This document shows, in pieces, positions 41,596 through 50,616 of a DNA stretch of 64,000 nt. This stretch comes from JACJWR01 sp963842975 (lineage in GTDB: Bacteria > Actinomycetota > Actinomycetes > S36-B12 > UBA10799). The notes below the pieces were generated by a model. That model saw only the letters and a list, made by a program, of their open reading frames with translations, did not search any database and was not told where the DNA came from. How positions within the stretch are numbered: position 1 is the first letter of the stretch; each line of letters begins with the position of its first letter. The DNA is taken from contig CAWJIH010000009.1 of the NCBI GenBank assembly GCA_963842975.1, positions 124,001 to 188,000 of the forward strand, read 5' to 3'. A program made the translations under genes and the position numbers.

Positions 41596-42627
41596 GTGAA
41601 TAGTGCTGACACTGTGAACGCGGCCCGGCCACGAGTCCTGAGCGGGATTCAACCCACCGCAGATTCGTTTCACCTCGGCAACTACCTCGGGGCGCTACGT
41701 AGCTGGGTGGCTATGCAAGATGATTTCGACGCCTACTACACGATCGTCGATCTGCATGCCATCACAGTGCCCCAGGATCCCGCGGTGCTGGCGGCCAACA
41801 CCAGGGCCTCATTCGCCCAGACACTTGCGGCCGGGGTCGACCCGCAACGCAGCGCAGTCTTCGTGCAAAGCCAGGTGCCCGAACACGCCCAGTTGGCTTG
41901 GGTGCTGATGTGTTTGACCGGTTTTGGCGAGGCCAGCCGGATGACTCAGTTCAAGGATAAGGCCGGCAAACACGGCACCTCGGCGGCCAGCGTTGGGCTG
42001 TTCACCTACCCCATCCTGCAGGCGGCCGACATTTTGCTGTACCAGGCATCGGAGGTACCGGTGGGGGAGGATCAGCGTCAACATCTGGAACTCACCCGCG
42101 ACCTTGCACAGCGGTTCAACTCCCGCTTCGGCGAAACGTTCGTGGTGCCCAAGGCGCATGTGCTCAAAGGGGCTGCCAAGGTGCTGGATTTCGCCGCCCC
42201 CACCGCCAAGATGAGCAAGAGCAGCCCCGCTGGTTGCGTGTTCCTCCTGGAGGACCCCAAACGGATCACCAAGAAGATCAAATCGGCGGTGACCGATTCC
42301 GAGGCGATGATCCGCTTCGACCCGGAACGCCAACCTGGAGTGTCGAATCTGCTGGAGGTCCTCTCGGCGCTCAGCGGCACGCCCGTGACGAAACTTGTCG
42401 CCGACTACGAAGGCGTGCTCTACGGCACACTCAAGGGTGACGTCGCCGACGCGGTCGTGGCACTGGCTCAGCCCTTCGCTGCGCGCACCCAGGAGTTGCT
42501 TGCCGATCCGGCCGAACTTGAGCGGTTGATGGCGTTGGGCGCGGCCAAGGCGGGAGAGGTAGCTGAGGTGACTTTGGCTGCGGTGTATGAAGCAGTGGGG
42601 TTTGTTTCCGCTCCGCGGCGCGGGTGA
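41596..42627 (+). CDS. trpS: Tryptophanyl-tRNA synthetase
   Basis: 343-residue class I synthetase. The HIGH motif is HLGN in SFHLGNYLGALR and the KMSKS loop is AKMSKSSPAG. YTIVDLHAIT and EVPVGEDQRQHLELTRD line the tryptophanyl-adenylate site. GTG start with a purine-rich GGGAAGGATGG upstream. The gene order mdh, icd, trpS is conserved loosely in Streptomyces. No T-box or other leader structure was seen. Confidence 0.96.
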   Translation: MNSADTVNAARPRVLSGIQPTADSFHLGNYLGALRSWVAMQDDFDAYYTIVDLHAITVPQDPAVLAANTRASFAQTLAAGVDPQRSAVFVQSQVPEHAQLAWVLMCLTGFGEASRMTQFKDKAGKHGTSAASVGLFTYPILQAADILLYQASEVPVGEDQRQHLELTRDLAQRFNSRFGETFVVPKAHVLKGAAKVLDFAAPTAKMSKSSPAGCVFLLEDPKRITKKIKSAVTDSEAMIRFDPERQPGVSNLLEVLSALSGTPVTKLVADYEGVLYGTLKGDVADAVVALAQPFAARTQELLADPAELERLMALGAAKAGEVAEVTLAAVYEAVGFVSAPRRG

Positions 42628-42633
42628 CTGGCC

Positions 42634-44895
42634 TCAGTCACCCCGCGGAGCCGGCGGCAGCCACCGGGTGAGAGCAGCCTGCAGTCCGGCTTTGGTGAAC
42701 GGCTTGAGCAGGACGTCGTTCATGCCCGCCGCCAGACATTCCGCTTGCACCTCGGGAATGACGTTGGCGGTCAGCGCGATGATGGGCACCGCTGCGGACG
42801 CTCCGGCCGGGTGGCCTGCCTGCGCCTCGTGAGCTCGGATGAGTTCGGTGGCCGCGATGCCGTCGAGCACCGGCATGTGCAAATCCATGAGTACCAGATC
42901 CGGTGGGTTGGCCTGGAAAACGTCGACGGCCACTTGCCCGTCCTCAGCAAGATCAACGGTGTGCCCCAAAGCGCCGAGCATCGCCGAGGCGACCTTCTGG
43001 TTCACAGTGTTGTCCTCGACCAGCAGCACCCGCGCCGAGGTGCTCGCCGGGGTGACGGCGACATCGGCTTGATCCGGCGTGCCAGCGGCCGCTGTGGTCA
43101 CCTGCGCAATAGGTAGCGGTACCTGCACGGAGAAAGTCGACCCTTCCCCCAGTGTGCTTTCCACCCAGATCCGTCCCCCCATGTGATCGATCAGGCGGCG
43201 GCAGATAGTCAGCCCCAGCCCGGTGCCCCCGTACACCCGGGTGGTGCTGGAATCGGCCTGGGTGAAGGGCTCGAATAGGCGGGCGGTGGCCTCGGGGGGA
43301 ATCCCGATTCCGGAGTCGGATACCGCAATCACTAGTTCCACTGCGGAGTCGTTTCGTTCGGCTATCGACAGGTCCAGTCGGACAAATCCTTCGGCGGTGA
43401 ACTTGACGGCGTTGCCGACCAAATTGGTGATGACCTGCCGCAGGCGGCGAACGTCCCCGCGCAGCCGCTGAGGCAAATCCGGTGCGATGTTGATCTGAAG
43501 TAGCAGACCCTTGGACTCCACTCGTTCGCGCAACAGCTCGGCGGCCTCAGACAGTTCGACCGCTGGATCAAACGGGATGTCCTCGATTTCCACCTTGCCG
43601 GCTTCGATTTTCGACAGGTCCAGGACGTCGTCGATGATCACCAGTAGCGATTCGGCGGAGCGGTAGGCCATCTCGACGTACCTGTGATCGGTGGGTTCGA
43701 GGTCGCGATCCGCCAAGAGTTGCAGCATCCCCATCACGCCGTTCATCGGTGTTCTGATCTCGTGGCTCATGGTCGCCAGGAACTCACTCTTCGCTCGGTT
43801 GGCGGCTTCGGCGCGCTCCCGGGCGAGGCGTTGTTCAGTGATGTCGAGGTGGATACCGACCATCCGGCTGAGGCTGCCGTCGGGGTTGCGCAAGGCCCTC
43901 CCGGTGGCCAGGATCCAGATGTAGTGGCCCGACTTGTGTCGCATCCGTAGGACGTTCTCGTAGTGCTCCACTTCACCGGCAAGGTAGGCCCGCACATGCT
44001 CGGTGGCCGCGGTCATGTCGTCCGGGTGGATTCGGCTGAGCCAAGAGGAGAAATCGTTCGGGATCTCCTCAGGCCGGTGACCTAGCATCGTCTTCCAGCG
44101 GTCGGAGAAGTAGATCTCGTTGGTGACGAGATCCCAGTCCCACAACCCTGCTCCACTGCCATCCAGTGCGAGTCGTAACCGTTCCTGTTCTAGCCGCAAC
44201 TGGGTGAACTGTTCCGCAATCACCGCTTGATCGGCACGGTTCGCCAGCAGTGCGCCAACCTGCTGACTGAACAGGATGAATGCTTCTAGATGTGTGGCAC
44301 TGAGGTCCTCGTAGAACTGACTCCCGGGAAGGGTGGTACCAGCCACCAGCAAACCGTGCACGGTGCCGGATGGACCCACGCACGCGGCAACCAACCCGCT
44401 CTGGATTGCCAGCCCCGGTATCGACTTGAGCGCATTGGAAGTGACCACCCGGGCCCGAGTGCCTCCGCTCGAAACGAGATTCCAGAAGTGCGCCGCGGCC
44501 TGCGGTGGCAGATCCGAACCTGGCCCCAGACCTTCGCACGCTGCAGGTGCCCCAGCGAACTGTTGCTCAGCAACCGGCAGCCATAGGGCGGCGAACTCGG
44601 CCTCGAATATCTCAATGGCGGCCTCGACGGTCGACGTGGCGAACTCCTCCGCCGCAGTCAAAGTGATCACGCGTGCGTTGTGCGCCTGCATGGCTGCAAA
44701 CCGCTGAAGTTCGCGGTCGAGTTGATCGCGGATGCTTATGTGTTCCTGCTGCAGCAGCGACAATCGGGCAACTTGGGCCTGGAGCCGGACAACTTCGGCG
44801 CGGAGTTCGTCCACTTCCTCCGGCCTACAGCCGACCGCCGAATCCGGCTCGTCGGTCGGCTCGCCGTGCTCACCCTTGGCGTCGGATGACGGCAT
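42634..44895 (-). CDS. Hybrid sensor histidine kinase (GAF-like, PAS, HisKA, HATPase, receiver)
   Basis: 753 residues from the ATG at 44895; a GTG at 44931 is possible. In order: an N-terminal coiled coil (DELRAEVVRLQAQVARLSLL), a GAF-like region, a PAS/PAC domain (YIWILATGRALRNPDG), HisKA with the phosphoacceptor H378 in SHEIRTPMNGVMG, an HATPase with DSGIGIP and GGTGLGLTI, and a C-terminal receiver with D671 in LMDLHMP. There is no membrane segment, so it senses in the cytoplasm. It overlaps the FIST gene by 26 bases and must act with it. No cognate output gene is adjacent in the same direction. Confidence 0.9.
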   Translation of the reverse strand: MPSSDAKGEHGEPTDEPDSAVGCRPEEVDELRAEVVRLQAQVARLSLLQQEHISIRDQLDRELQRFAAMQAHNARVITLTAAEEFATSTVEAAIEIFEAEFAALWLPVAEQQFAGAPAACEGLGPGSDLPPQAAAHFWNLVSSGGTRARVVTSNALKSIPGLAIQSGLVAACVGPSGTVHGLLVAGTTLPGSQFYEDLSATHLEAFILFSQQVGALLANRADQAVIAEQFTQLRLEQERLRLALDGSGAGLWDWDLVTNEIYFSDRWKTMLGHRPEEIPNDFSSWLSRIHPDDMTAATEHVRAYLAGEVEHYENVLRMRHKSGHYIWILATGRALRNPDGSLSRMVGIHLDITEQRLARERAEAANRAKSEFLATMSHEIRTPMNGVMGMLQLLADRDLEPTDHRYVEMAYRSAESLLVIIDDVLDLSKIEAGKVEIEDIPFDPAVELSEAAELLRERVESKGLLLQINIAPDLPQRLRGDVRRLRQVITNLVGNAVKFTAEGFVRLDLSIAERNDSAVELVIAVSDSGIGIPPEATARLFEPFTQADSSTTRVYGGTGLGLTICRRLIDHMGGRIWVESTLGEGSTFSVQVPLPIAQVTTAAAGTPDQADVAVTPASTSARVLLVEDNTVNQKVASAMLGALGHTVDLAEDGQVAVDVFQANPPDLVLMDLHMPVLDGIAATELIRAHEAQAGHPAGASAAVPIIALTANVIPEVQAECLAAGMNDVLLKPFTKAGLQAALTRWLPPAPRGD

Positions 44896-46075
44896 AGATA
44901 GCGGTGGTGTAGTTGTGGTACGTGTTCGCACCGCCGAGGCGGGCGAACTCGCCGAATCCGTACATGCCCAGCCACGGTGGAACGACGCCGTCGGTGGCTA
45001 ACGGATACTGCATCTGCCCCACCAACTCCTCCTTCAGCACCCGACCAAATAGGTAGCGGCCCCGGGCAAGACAGTCGGCGTGGAAGACGGCCACAACCTC
45101 TGCGCCCTCGGCCTCAGCTCTGATGCGTTCCATCATGCGATCCAGATCACTGAAGATGAGGTCTTCGTCGCGCACCGTGAGTCGTAGCTGGGTCCCGACC
45201 GGGCAGGTGGTGGCGTAGTGCATGGTGCCGTCATCGTCGCGCTTTGTGACCACTCGCAAGATGTCCGGGTTGCCGTACTCGTCCGCAAGATCCGCCGGGA
45301 GTTTCTCCGCCAAGGCACCAATCGGGATGGTGTCGGCGGGCGTCGCGTCCGGGGTCAAACCAAGTCGTTCGGTGTAGACCGACCAGGCCGGCCTGCCGTC
45401 AAGTTCGACGATCCGATTCTGCTCCGAAGCGGTCACCGTCATCGGTTCGCCCACGGCTACGAAGCCGTGGGTAGCAGCGGTCACAACCGCTAGCGTCGGA
45501 TCTGCGAAGCCGACTGCCCAGGCGCTGTTGGTGAAGACATCCTGGTCGGCCACCTGGTAGCTGACGATGCCTCGCATGTTGTCGGCGGACGTCGCACCGA
45601 AGATGGTGACGTCTTCGCCCAGCACCGACTCGAATCCGGCGATGCAGGCGTCGTCGTCGATGTCGATTCCGGAGGCAAGGAAAAGCACCATGGTGACCTC
45701 AGGAGCCTGCTCCTTGATCGAGGCGGCGAGTTCTGCGGCCTTCTCGCGGGAATTGTGCCCGCGAATATCGTCCACCTGGGCGACCGCTAGTTCCCCGGGA
45801 ACTGGGGCCGAAATGGTCATGACCGCGAGGTCATTCATCGATTCACTGACGCCTTCGCGCCCGACAATGCCACAGCAGGAGGAACCGAGAATCCGGGCAC
45901 TTGGAGCCAATCGCGAAGCCTCTTCGGCCAGCGCGGCGAAGTCGTGGCCCATGGACGCCGCGAAGACCACAAGGTCGCAGTCAGGGTTGCCGTCGATCGC
46001 GGCGTTCTCCAGACATTCCGCCATCGCGCGGCGTGAGTTGACCATTCGGACGCTTGCGGAGGAGAACTTGAGCAT
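44870..46075 (-). CDS. FIST N- and C-domain sensory protein
   Basis: 401 residues from the ATG at 46075, with AGGAG upstream. The first half is a FIST_N domain (ILGSSCCGIVGREGVSE, VLFLASGIDIDDDA, VFGA-like TIFGATSADNM) and the second a FIST_C domain ending GMYGFGEFARLGG. FIST domains are predicted ligand sensors for small molecules such as amino acids that feed two-component and cyclic-di-GMP signalling. The next gene in the operon is a hybrid kinase with overlapping reading frame, a strong sign of a joint signal pathway. Confidence 0.88.
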   Translation of the reverse strand: MLKFSSASVRMVNSRRAMAECLENAAIDGNPDCDLVVFAASMGHDFAALAEEASRLAPSARILGSSCCGIVGREGVSESMNDLAVMTISAPVPGELAVAQVDDIRGHNSREKAAELAASIKEQAPEVTMVLFLASGIDIDDDACIAGFESVLGEDVTIFGATSADNMRGIVSYQVADQDVFTNSAWAVGFADPTLAVVTAATHGFVAVGEPMTVTASEQNRIVELDGRPAWSVYTERLGLTPDATPADTIPIGALAEKLPADLADEYGNPDILRVVTKRDDDGTMHYATTCPVGTQLRLTVRDEDLIFSDLDRMMERIRAEAEGAEVVAVFHADCLARGRYLFGRVLKEELVGQMQYPLATDGVVPPWLGMYGFGEFARLGGANTYHNYTTAIYAVIRRQG

Positions 46076-46201
46076 GATGACTCCTGAAATGACGGCACCG
46101 ATTACGGCGATACGCGTCTGCACCTTTGGTAGGTGTGAGTCTAGGGTGGAATCTGGCTCGACGCCGGACCTGATTCGCTACTCAGCCCTGGAAGGAGTCA
46201 C

Positions 46202-47371
46202 GTGGGCACGACGTCCGTGTGGTCTGGCCCACAGACCCTAGCTGCCGCGTTCGATCCGCGCGCCAACGCGCTGAACTCTATTCGACTGCTGCTGGCGACG
46301 GCCGTGATCTTCAGCCACGCAGCTCGTTTGGGCGGCTACGATCTCCCACCCACGGTGATGCTCATGTTGGGTGAGGGCGCCGTGGACGGGTTCTTCGCCG
46401 TCAGTGGCTTCCTGCTGGCTCGCAGTTGGCTGCGTCGACCATCGTGGGGACGTTACTTGTGGCATCGATGCCTACGGATTCTTCCCGCCTTCTGGGTGTG
46501 CCTCGTGGTGACCGCCTTCATCACGGTGCCGCTGGTTCTGCTGAGCCAAGGAGAGTCGCTGGCGGGGTATTGGTCGGCGCCGGACGGACCCTGGAGCTAC
46601 CTGTGGCGCAACGCCGCACTGTGGATGAGCCAACCCGCTATCGCCGGAACCCCCTTTGCCGTTGCCTACCCGGGTACCTGGAACGGCTCGTTGTGGACGC
46701 TGTTCTGGGAGTTCCTGTGCTACCTCGGTTTGGCCGTGCTGGGCCTCGTGGGGGTGCTCAGGCGTCGGTGGTGGGTGTTTGCGGTTGCTGTGCTGCTGTG
46801 GCTGGTCACCGCCACCAAGACGCTTCTACCCTCCGTTAACGACGCCTACTTCGATACCTTCCTGGGCAACGTCGCGCCGCGACTGTTCCTGATGTTTGCC
46901 ATCGGCGCCGCCTTGTGGGTTTTCGCCGAAGTGATCCCCATGCAGCCGGTATTTCTCGGCGCCGCGGGCTTTCTGGTGGCCGCAGGGTTGCTGTCCGGGT
47001 TGGACTACCGGATGTTGGGTGGCGCCGCCTGGGCATACGTGTTGCTGTGGCTTGGTTGCCGATTGCCTTGGCGATTCGGGTCGCGGAACGACATCTCGTA
47101 CGGGGTGTACATCTATGCCTTTCCGATCCAGCAGGCGATGGCGGTTACGGGCGTGGCTGCTATCGGCTGGTTGTGGTCCGCCGGGCTCGCAGTGCTGCTC
47201 ACGCTTCCTTTGGCGGTGCTGAGTTGGTTCCTCGTGGAGCAACCGGCGGCGCGTTGGAAGGGCAAGGTGCCAGCAGCTGGTTGGTGGGCGGATCCGCGGT
47301 GGGGCCTCCCGCTGGTGTTCGTCACGATGGTGCTGTTCGGTTCGCAGATGTTCGGGATTGGTGGCTACTGA
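46202..47371 (+). CDS. Membrane acyltransferase 3 family protein (OafA-like)
   Basis: 389 residues with about ten hydrophobic helices. NSIRLLLATAVIFSHAARLGG carries the conserved His of acyltransferase family 3, and AVDGFFAVSGFLLARSWLRR and DISYGVYIYAFPIQQ are further family blocks. Such enzymes O-acetylate polysaccharides, peptidoglycan or lipids at the membrane. The GTG has AAGGAG five bases upstream. The 3' end overlaps the convergent antiporter gene by 7 bases. Confidence 0.87.
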   Translation: MGTTSVWSGPQTLAAAFDPRANALNSIRLLLATAVIFSHAARLGGYDLPPTVMLMLGEGAVDGFFAVSGFLLARSWLRRPSWGRYLWHRCLRILPAFWVCLVVTAFITVPLVLLSQGESLAGYWSAPDGPWSYLWRNAALWMSQPAIAGTPFAVAYPGTWNGSLWTLFWEFLCYLGLAVLGLVGVLRRRWWVFAVAVLLWLVTATKTLLPSVNDAYFDTFLGNVAPRLFLMFAIGAALWVFAEVIPMQPVFLGAAGFLVAAGLLSGLDYRMLGGAAWAYVLLWLGCRLPWRFGSRNDISYGVYIYAFPIQQAMAVTGVAAIGWLWSAGLAVLLTLPLAVLSWFLVEQPAARWKGKVPAAGWWADPRWGLPLVFVTMVLFGSQMFGIGGY

Positions 47372-48513
47372 GGGGACGGGTCGGCCGGGGACTGTAAGGC
47401 CTGCCGGCGTGCACGTTCGGCGACCACGAGGATCACCAACATCATCCCTGTGAGGGGGATGACGAAAAGCGTCATCACCGTGCTGTAGGGAGCCAGGGCG
47501 TCGTGCTCGGCTGAGGCCAACAATAGGTAGACGGTGTAGGCGGCGTAATACAGCAGGAACATCACACCCTCCCAGCGAGCCACGGCCAGGCCGGTGTAGA
47601 CGACAGGCAGGAGCAGGAGGGCCACACCGGTCATCAACACGAAGTCAAAGTTGGATGCCGCCTCTGGGATGACGATTCCACCGGGTGTGATCATGGAGGC
47701 GAAACCCAGCACAGCGCCGAGGTTGAAGATGTTGGATCCCACAGCATTCCCCACAGCAAGATCGCGCTGGCCTCGGGCCGCCGCGATGACGCTGGTGGCC
47801 AACTCGGGCAAGGACGTGCCGATTGCCACGATCGTGAGGCCAATGACCAGGTCACTGAGGCCGAACGATCTAGCCACTGAGGTGGCCCCGCTCACCAGCA
47901 GCGAGGCACCACCCACCAACAGCGCCACCCCGACTATCACCAGGCCACCGCTGATCACGAGGGGCGGATTTTTTCTGATCGGTTCGACCACCTCTGCAAA
48001 GATCGGGTCGGGCCCATCTGAGTCGCCGCTGGAGTCGCCGTTGCGGGACTTCTCGGCCTCTTCCCGCCGGCTGACGCGCACAGTCCAGGTCAGGTATGCG
48101 AGCAGCACTGCAACCAACAACGCGCCCTGCCACTGCGCAATGACCCCATTGAACGAAAGCACCGTCGCCAACAGCGAGGTGCCCACCATCACGGGAACAT
48201 CGCGCTTGACGACTGGCGACTTCACCGCCAGCGGCGCGATCACGGCCGCCACCCCGAGCACCAGCAGGATGTTGGCGATGTTGCTGCCGACGACGTTTCC
48301 CACTGCAAGACCGGGCGAACCGTTGACGACTGCCTGCATGGTGACAGCGAACTCTGGTGCGGAGGTAGCAAACGAGACCACGGTGAGGCCGACAACCAAC
48401 GGTGACAAGCCGGCGGCTGTTGCGATGCTGCTCGCACCCCGGACCAGGACCTCGCCGCCGCCCACGAGTAGCACCAGTCCGGCAAGTAAGGCGGCGATCG
48501 CGGCGAGACTCAT
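47365..48513 (-). CDS. Calcium/cation antiporter (CaCA family, YrbG-like)
   Basis: 382 residues with two inverted-repeat Na/Ca exchanger domains. The alpha-repeats are SFATSAPEFAVTMQA with GNVVGSNIANILLVLG, and AIGTSLPELATSV with GNAVGSNIFNLGAVLG; the acidic residues and asparagines that bind Ca2+ are intact. An acidic, Ser-rich cytoplasmic loop (about residues 150-170) separates the halves. It exports Ca2+ in exchange for Na+ or H+. TAGCCT eight bases before the ATG suggests a nearly leaderless transcript. Confidence 0.9.
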   Translation of the reverse strand: MSLAAIAALLAGLVLLVGGGEVLVRGASSIATAAGLSPLVVGLTVVSFATSAPEFAVTMQAVVNGSPGLAVGNVVGSNIANILLVLGVAAVIAPLAVKSPVVKRDVPVMVGTSLLATVLSFNGVIAQWQGALLVAVLLAYLTWTVRVSRREEAEKSRNGDSSGDSDGPDPIFAEVVEPIRKNPPLVISGGLVIVGVALLVGGASLLVSGATSVARSFGLSDLVIGLTIVAIGTSLPELATSVIAAARGQRDLAVGNAVGSNIFNLGAVLGFASMITPGGIVIPEAASNFDFVLMTGVALLLLPVVYTGLAVARWEGVMFLLYYAAYTVYLLLASAEHDALAPYSTVMTLFVIPLTGMMLVILVVAERARRQALQSPADPSPQ

Positions 48514-48521
48514 GAGAACAC

Positions 48522-48527
48522 AGGCTA
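48522..48527 (-). promoter_or_regulatory. -10 hexamer of the antiporter promoter
   Basis: On the minus strand TAGCCT is eight bases before the ATG at 48513, allowing at most one or two leader bases. Confidence 0.45.
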
Positions 48528-48624
48528 GCCAGGTGAGGTAGCGCTTACTGCTGGGATGGGGCTATCCGCCGCGACTGGCGCCACTCGCCATAGCGCAGGA
48601 GAAGTCCGACGTGGCCCGACGGGC

Positions 48625-48646
48625 ATGTCACCTGAATAGGTGACAT
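48625..48646. promoter_or_regulatory. 22-bp perfect palindromic operator candidate
   Basis: ATGTCACCT-GAAT-AGGTGACAT, two perfect 9-bp arms. It lies between the divergent antiporter and response regulator genes, about 100 bases above the antiporter -10 and 150 above the regulator -10. No T-run follows, so a dimeric regulator site is more likely than a terminator. Confidence 0.65.
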
Positions 48647-48699
48647 TTGGAGCGTGCCAGGAGCGGCGCGCGGATACCACAATAAGTAGTGCACAGGCT

Positions 48700-48781
48700 G
48701 GTGGTGTCCGCATAGCGGTCCCAGCATCCCGACCCACGAGGGGGGAGTCGGGGTGCGTCGGACAGGTGAGCGGACACCACC
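48700..48781. repeat. Long inverted repeat upstream of the response regulator gene
   Basis: GGTGGTGTCCGC (48700-48711) and GCGGACACCACC (48770-48781) are perfect complements 58 bases apart. Nested inside are CATCCCGAC (48725-48733) and GTCGGGGTG (48747-48755), complementary except for one T-G pair. The element ends 15 bases before the regulator -10 and is therefore outside its presumed leaderless transcript. Confidence 0.6.
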
Positions 48782-48796
48782 CGGTCTGGCAGCGCG

Positions 48797-48802
48797 TACC
48801 AT
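48797..48802 (+). promoter_or_regulatory. -10 hexamer of a leaderless promoter
   Basis: TACCAT is six bases before the GTG at 48809 and supports that GTG as the regulator start. Confidence 0.5.
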
Positions 48803-48808
48803 AGGCCC

Positions 48809-49502
48809 GTGGCTGGCGAGGATCGACAACCCGGACGCTCTCGGGTGGCAGTGTTGGACGATCATGAGATCGTCGCCGCCGGTCTGGCCGCGCTGCTTGG
48901 GGAGGCAGAATCCGACATTGAGGTGGTCTGGCGAGGCGGTCAGGCTTCCGAGTTGCAGGGATTTCATCTCCGCCGGTGGAGAACTCGATTGTGTCCTGGT
49001 CGATGTCGATCTCGGCCCGCACAACCCAAGTGCCGCGTCAGTGGTCCGGTCGCTGACCGATGGTGGAATTCCGTCGATTCTGGTGAGTGCGCTGGAGCGC
49101 GGTCGTTTGGTCCGGGAAGCCCTATTGGCTGGGGCGTGTGGCTACATCCACAAGGGTGCGGCGCCGGAACAGTTGGCGGCCGCGATTCGCATTGCTAGCA
49201 GAGGTGAGTTCCTCCTTGACGACGCTGCCGCGGAGATTCTGCTCGACGTGGCTGCGCCTCATCTGAGCCCACGGGAACTGGAGGTGCTGCGCCTCTATGC
49301 CATGGGTTTGCCGCAGAAGAGCGTGGCGCGTCGGATGTCGGTGTCAGAGAACACCGTGGGGGAGTACCTCAAGCGCATCAGGGGAAAATACGCAGCCGTG
49401 GGGAGAAGCGTCCACACCAAGCAGGAGCTCTACCAAGCGGCGGTTGCAGACTCGCTCATCGACGGCACGCCGGACGATCCGGGTGCCGCCGCGTCCGGGT
49501 GA
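48809..49502 (+). pseudogene. LuxR-type response regulator, split by a frameshift in the receiver
   Basis: The GTG at 48809 begins a receiver: RVAVLDDHEIVAAGLAALLGE with the acidic pair. After GGQASELQ the frame leaves the family pattern. The next frame continues FISAGGELDCVLVDVDLG (phosphoacceptor Asp region), LVSALERG, YIHKGAAPEQLAAAI and a LuxR helix-turn-helix LSPRELEVLRLYAMG with VSENTVGEYLKRIR. One extra G in the GGG at 48958-48960 reconciles the two. Restored, the protein would be about 230 residues and resembles NarL-type regulators. As sequenced it gives only a truncated receiver, unless translation shifts. Confidence 0.78.
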
Positions 49503-49504
49503 CG

Positions 49505-50513
49505 TTAGCCGGCGATTTCCTGGTACATCGGCATCTCCCAGGGGACGAGGTTGCCGAGGATGGGCGCATCCGCGCTGCTAGTGAGGATGCCGGCATCGGT
49601 GGTGACTCGGTTGCGCCCGGATCGTTTGCTCGTGTACATGAAACTGTCGGCTCGATCCAGCAGCTCCTCCGCGGACTCTCCGGCGGTGGCAACCGTGGCG
49701 CCGATCGATACCGTGACGCGGATCTGGTCATCTCCCCTCGGTAGCCACGAGTTCTCCACGAGCATGCGCACCCGCTCAGCTGTCGCGGCCACCTTCAATG
49801 GATCTGCTCCGGGCAGCAGTGCAACGAATTCCTCGCCGCCCCAGCGCACTGGCAGGTCACCCTGGTTCAGCCCGTTGGCCAACGATTGCCCGGCCATGCG
49901 GAGCACTCGATCGCCAGTGGAGTGACCAAAAGTGTCGTTCACACGCTTGAAGTGATCAAGGTCGAAATACAACACTCCCAGTTGCGATTCACCTTCGGTG
50001 ACGTCCGCAAGCAGCCTGGTCAGCTGCCGTTCGCCTACCCGCCTCGGAGGAAGGTGAGTCACCGGATCAAGCCCATCGAGTTCCTCCGCGGCCGTTGATA
50101 GCGCGTATGGGGACGTGAATCGGGTGGTGAAGATTTCGACGGATCCGACGATGTCCCCCGCAGCGTCGCGCAGAGCTTGGCCACGGACGGTGACGGGTAC
50201 TCGATGCCCAGCCTTGTGGTGCAGGTAGACCGCTGCCTCGCGCTTCTTGCCATCACGCATCACGGCGGCCAGTGGGCAGCCGTGCAGACACAGTTGGGTG
50301 CCGCGGTCGTTGACGTGTCGAAGAATGCCCTCCGCGCAACTATGCCCCAACAACTTCGGCCGCGGAATAGCCGGTGATTCGTTCGGCCCCAGCGTTCCAG
50401 TAGGTGATGCGACGATCGAGGGAAACGAAGTACACCCCGTCGGCAATATCGTCGAGCAATCGCATATAGAACTCGTTGTCCACCGCTCCAGAATACGCCG
50501 CCCCGGTGATCAC
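49505..50513 (-). pseudogene. PAS-GGDEF diguanylate cyclase, split by a frameshift
   Basis: The N-terminal frame, from about the GTG at 50513 (GAGGG six bases upstream), encodes a PAS half: YMRLLDDIADGVYFVSLDRR and NAGAERITGYSAAEVVG, then a stop at 50340. The next frame continues HSCAEGILRHVNDRG, LCLHGCPLAAV, VYLHHKAGHRVPV and a GGDEF domain with RWGGEEFVALLPG. One extra G in the run at 50345-50348 explains the break. The GGEEF active site is intact, but the inhibitory RxxD site is replaced by NQGD. If expressed it would make cyclic di-GMP. The end is two bases from the convergent response regulator gene. Confidence 0.8.
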
Positions 50514-50616
50514 CTCGTGCCCTCGGTGAGGCGTCTCGGTTGACCACGCGTGCAAATGGCTGCAAATGAGGCTACGGTTCGCGCTACAAGCCAAGTGAAC
50601 GGCAGGTGATCGAAAA

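Noticed and set aside
48700..48781. Structured 5' leader or riboswitch of the response regulator gene
   Set aside because: TACCAT six bases before the GTG at 48809 suggests transcription starts at the start codon, downstream of this element.
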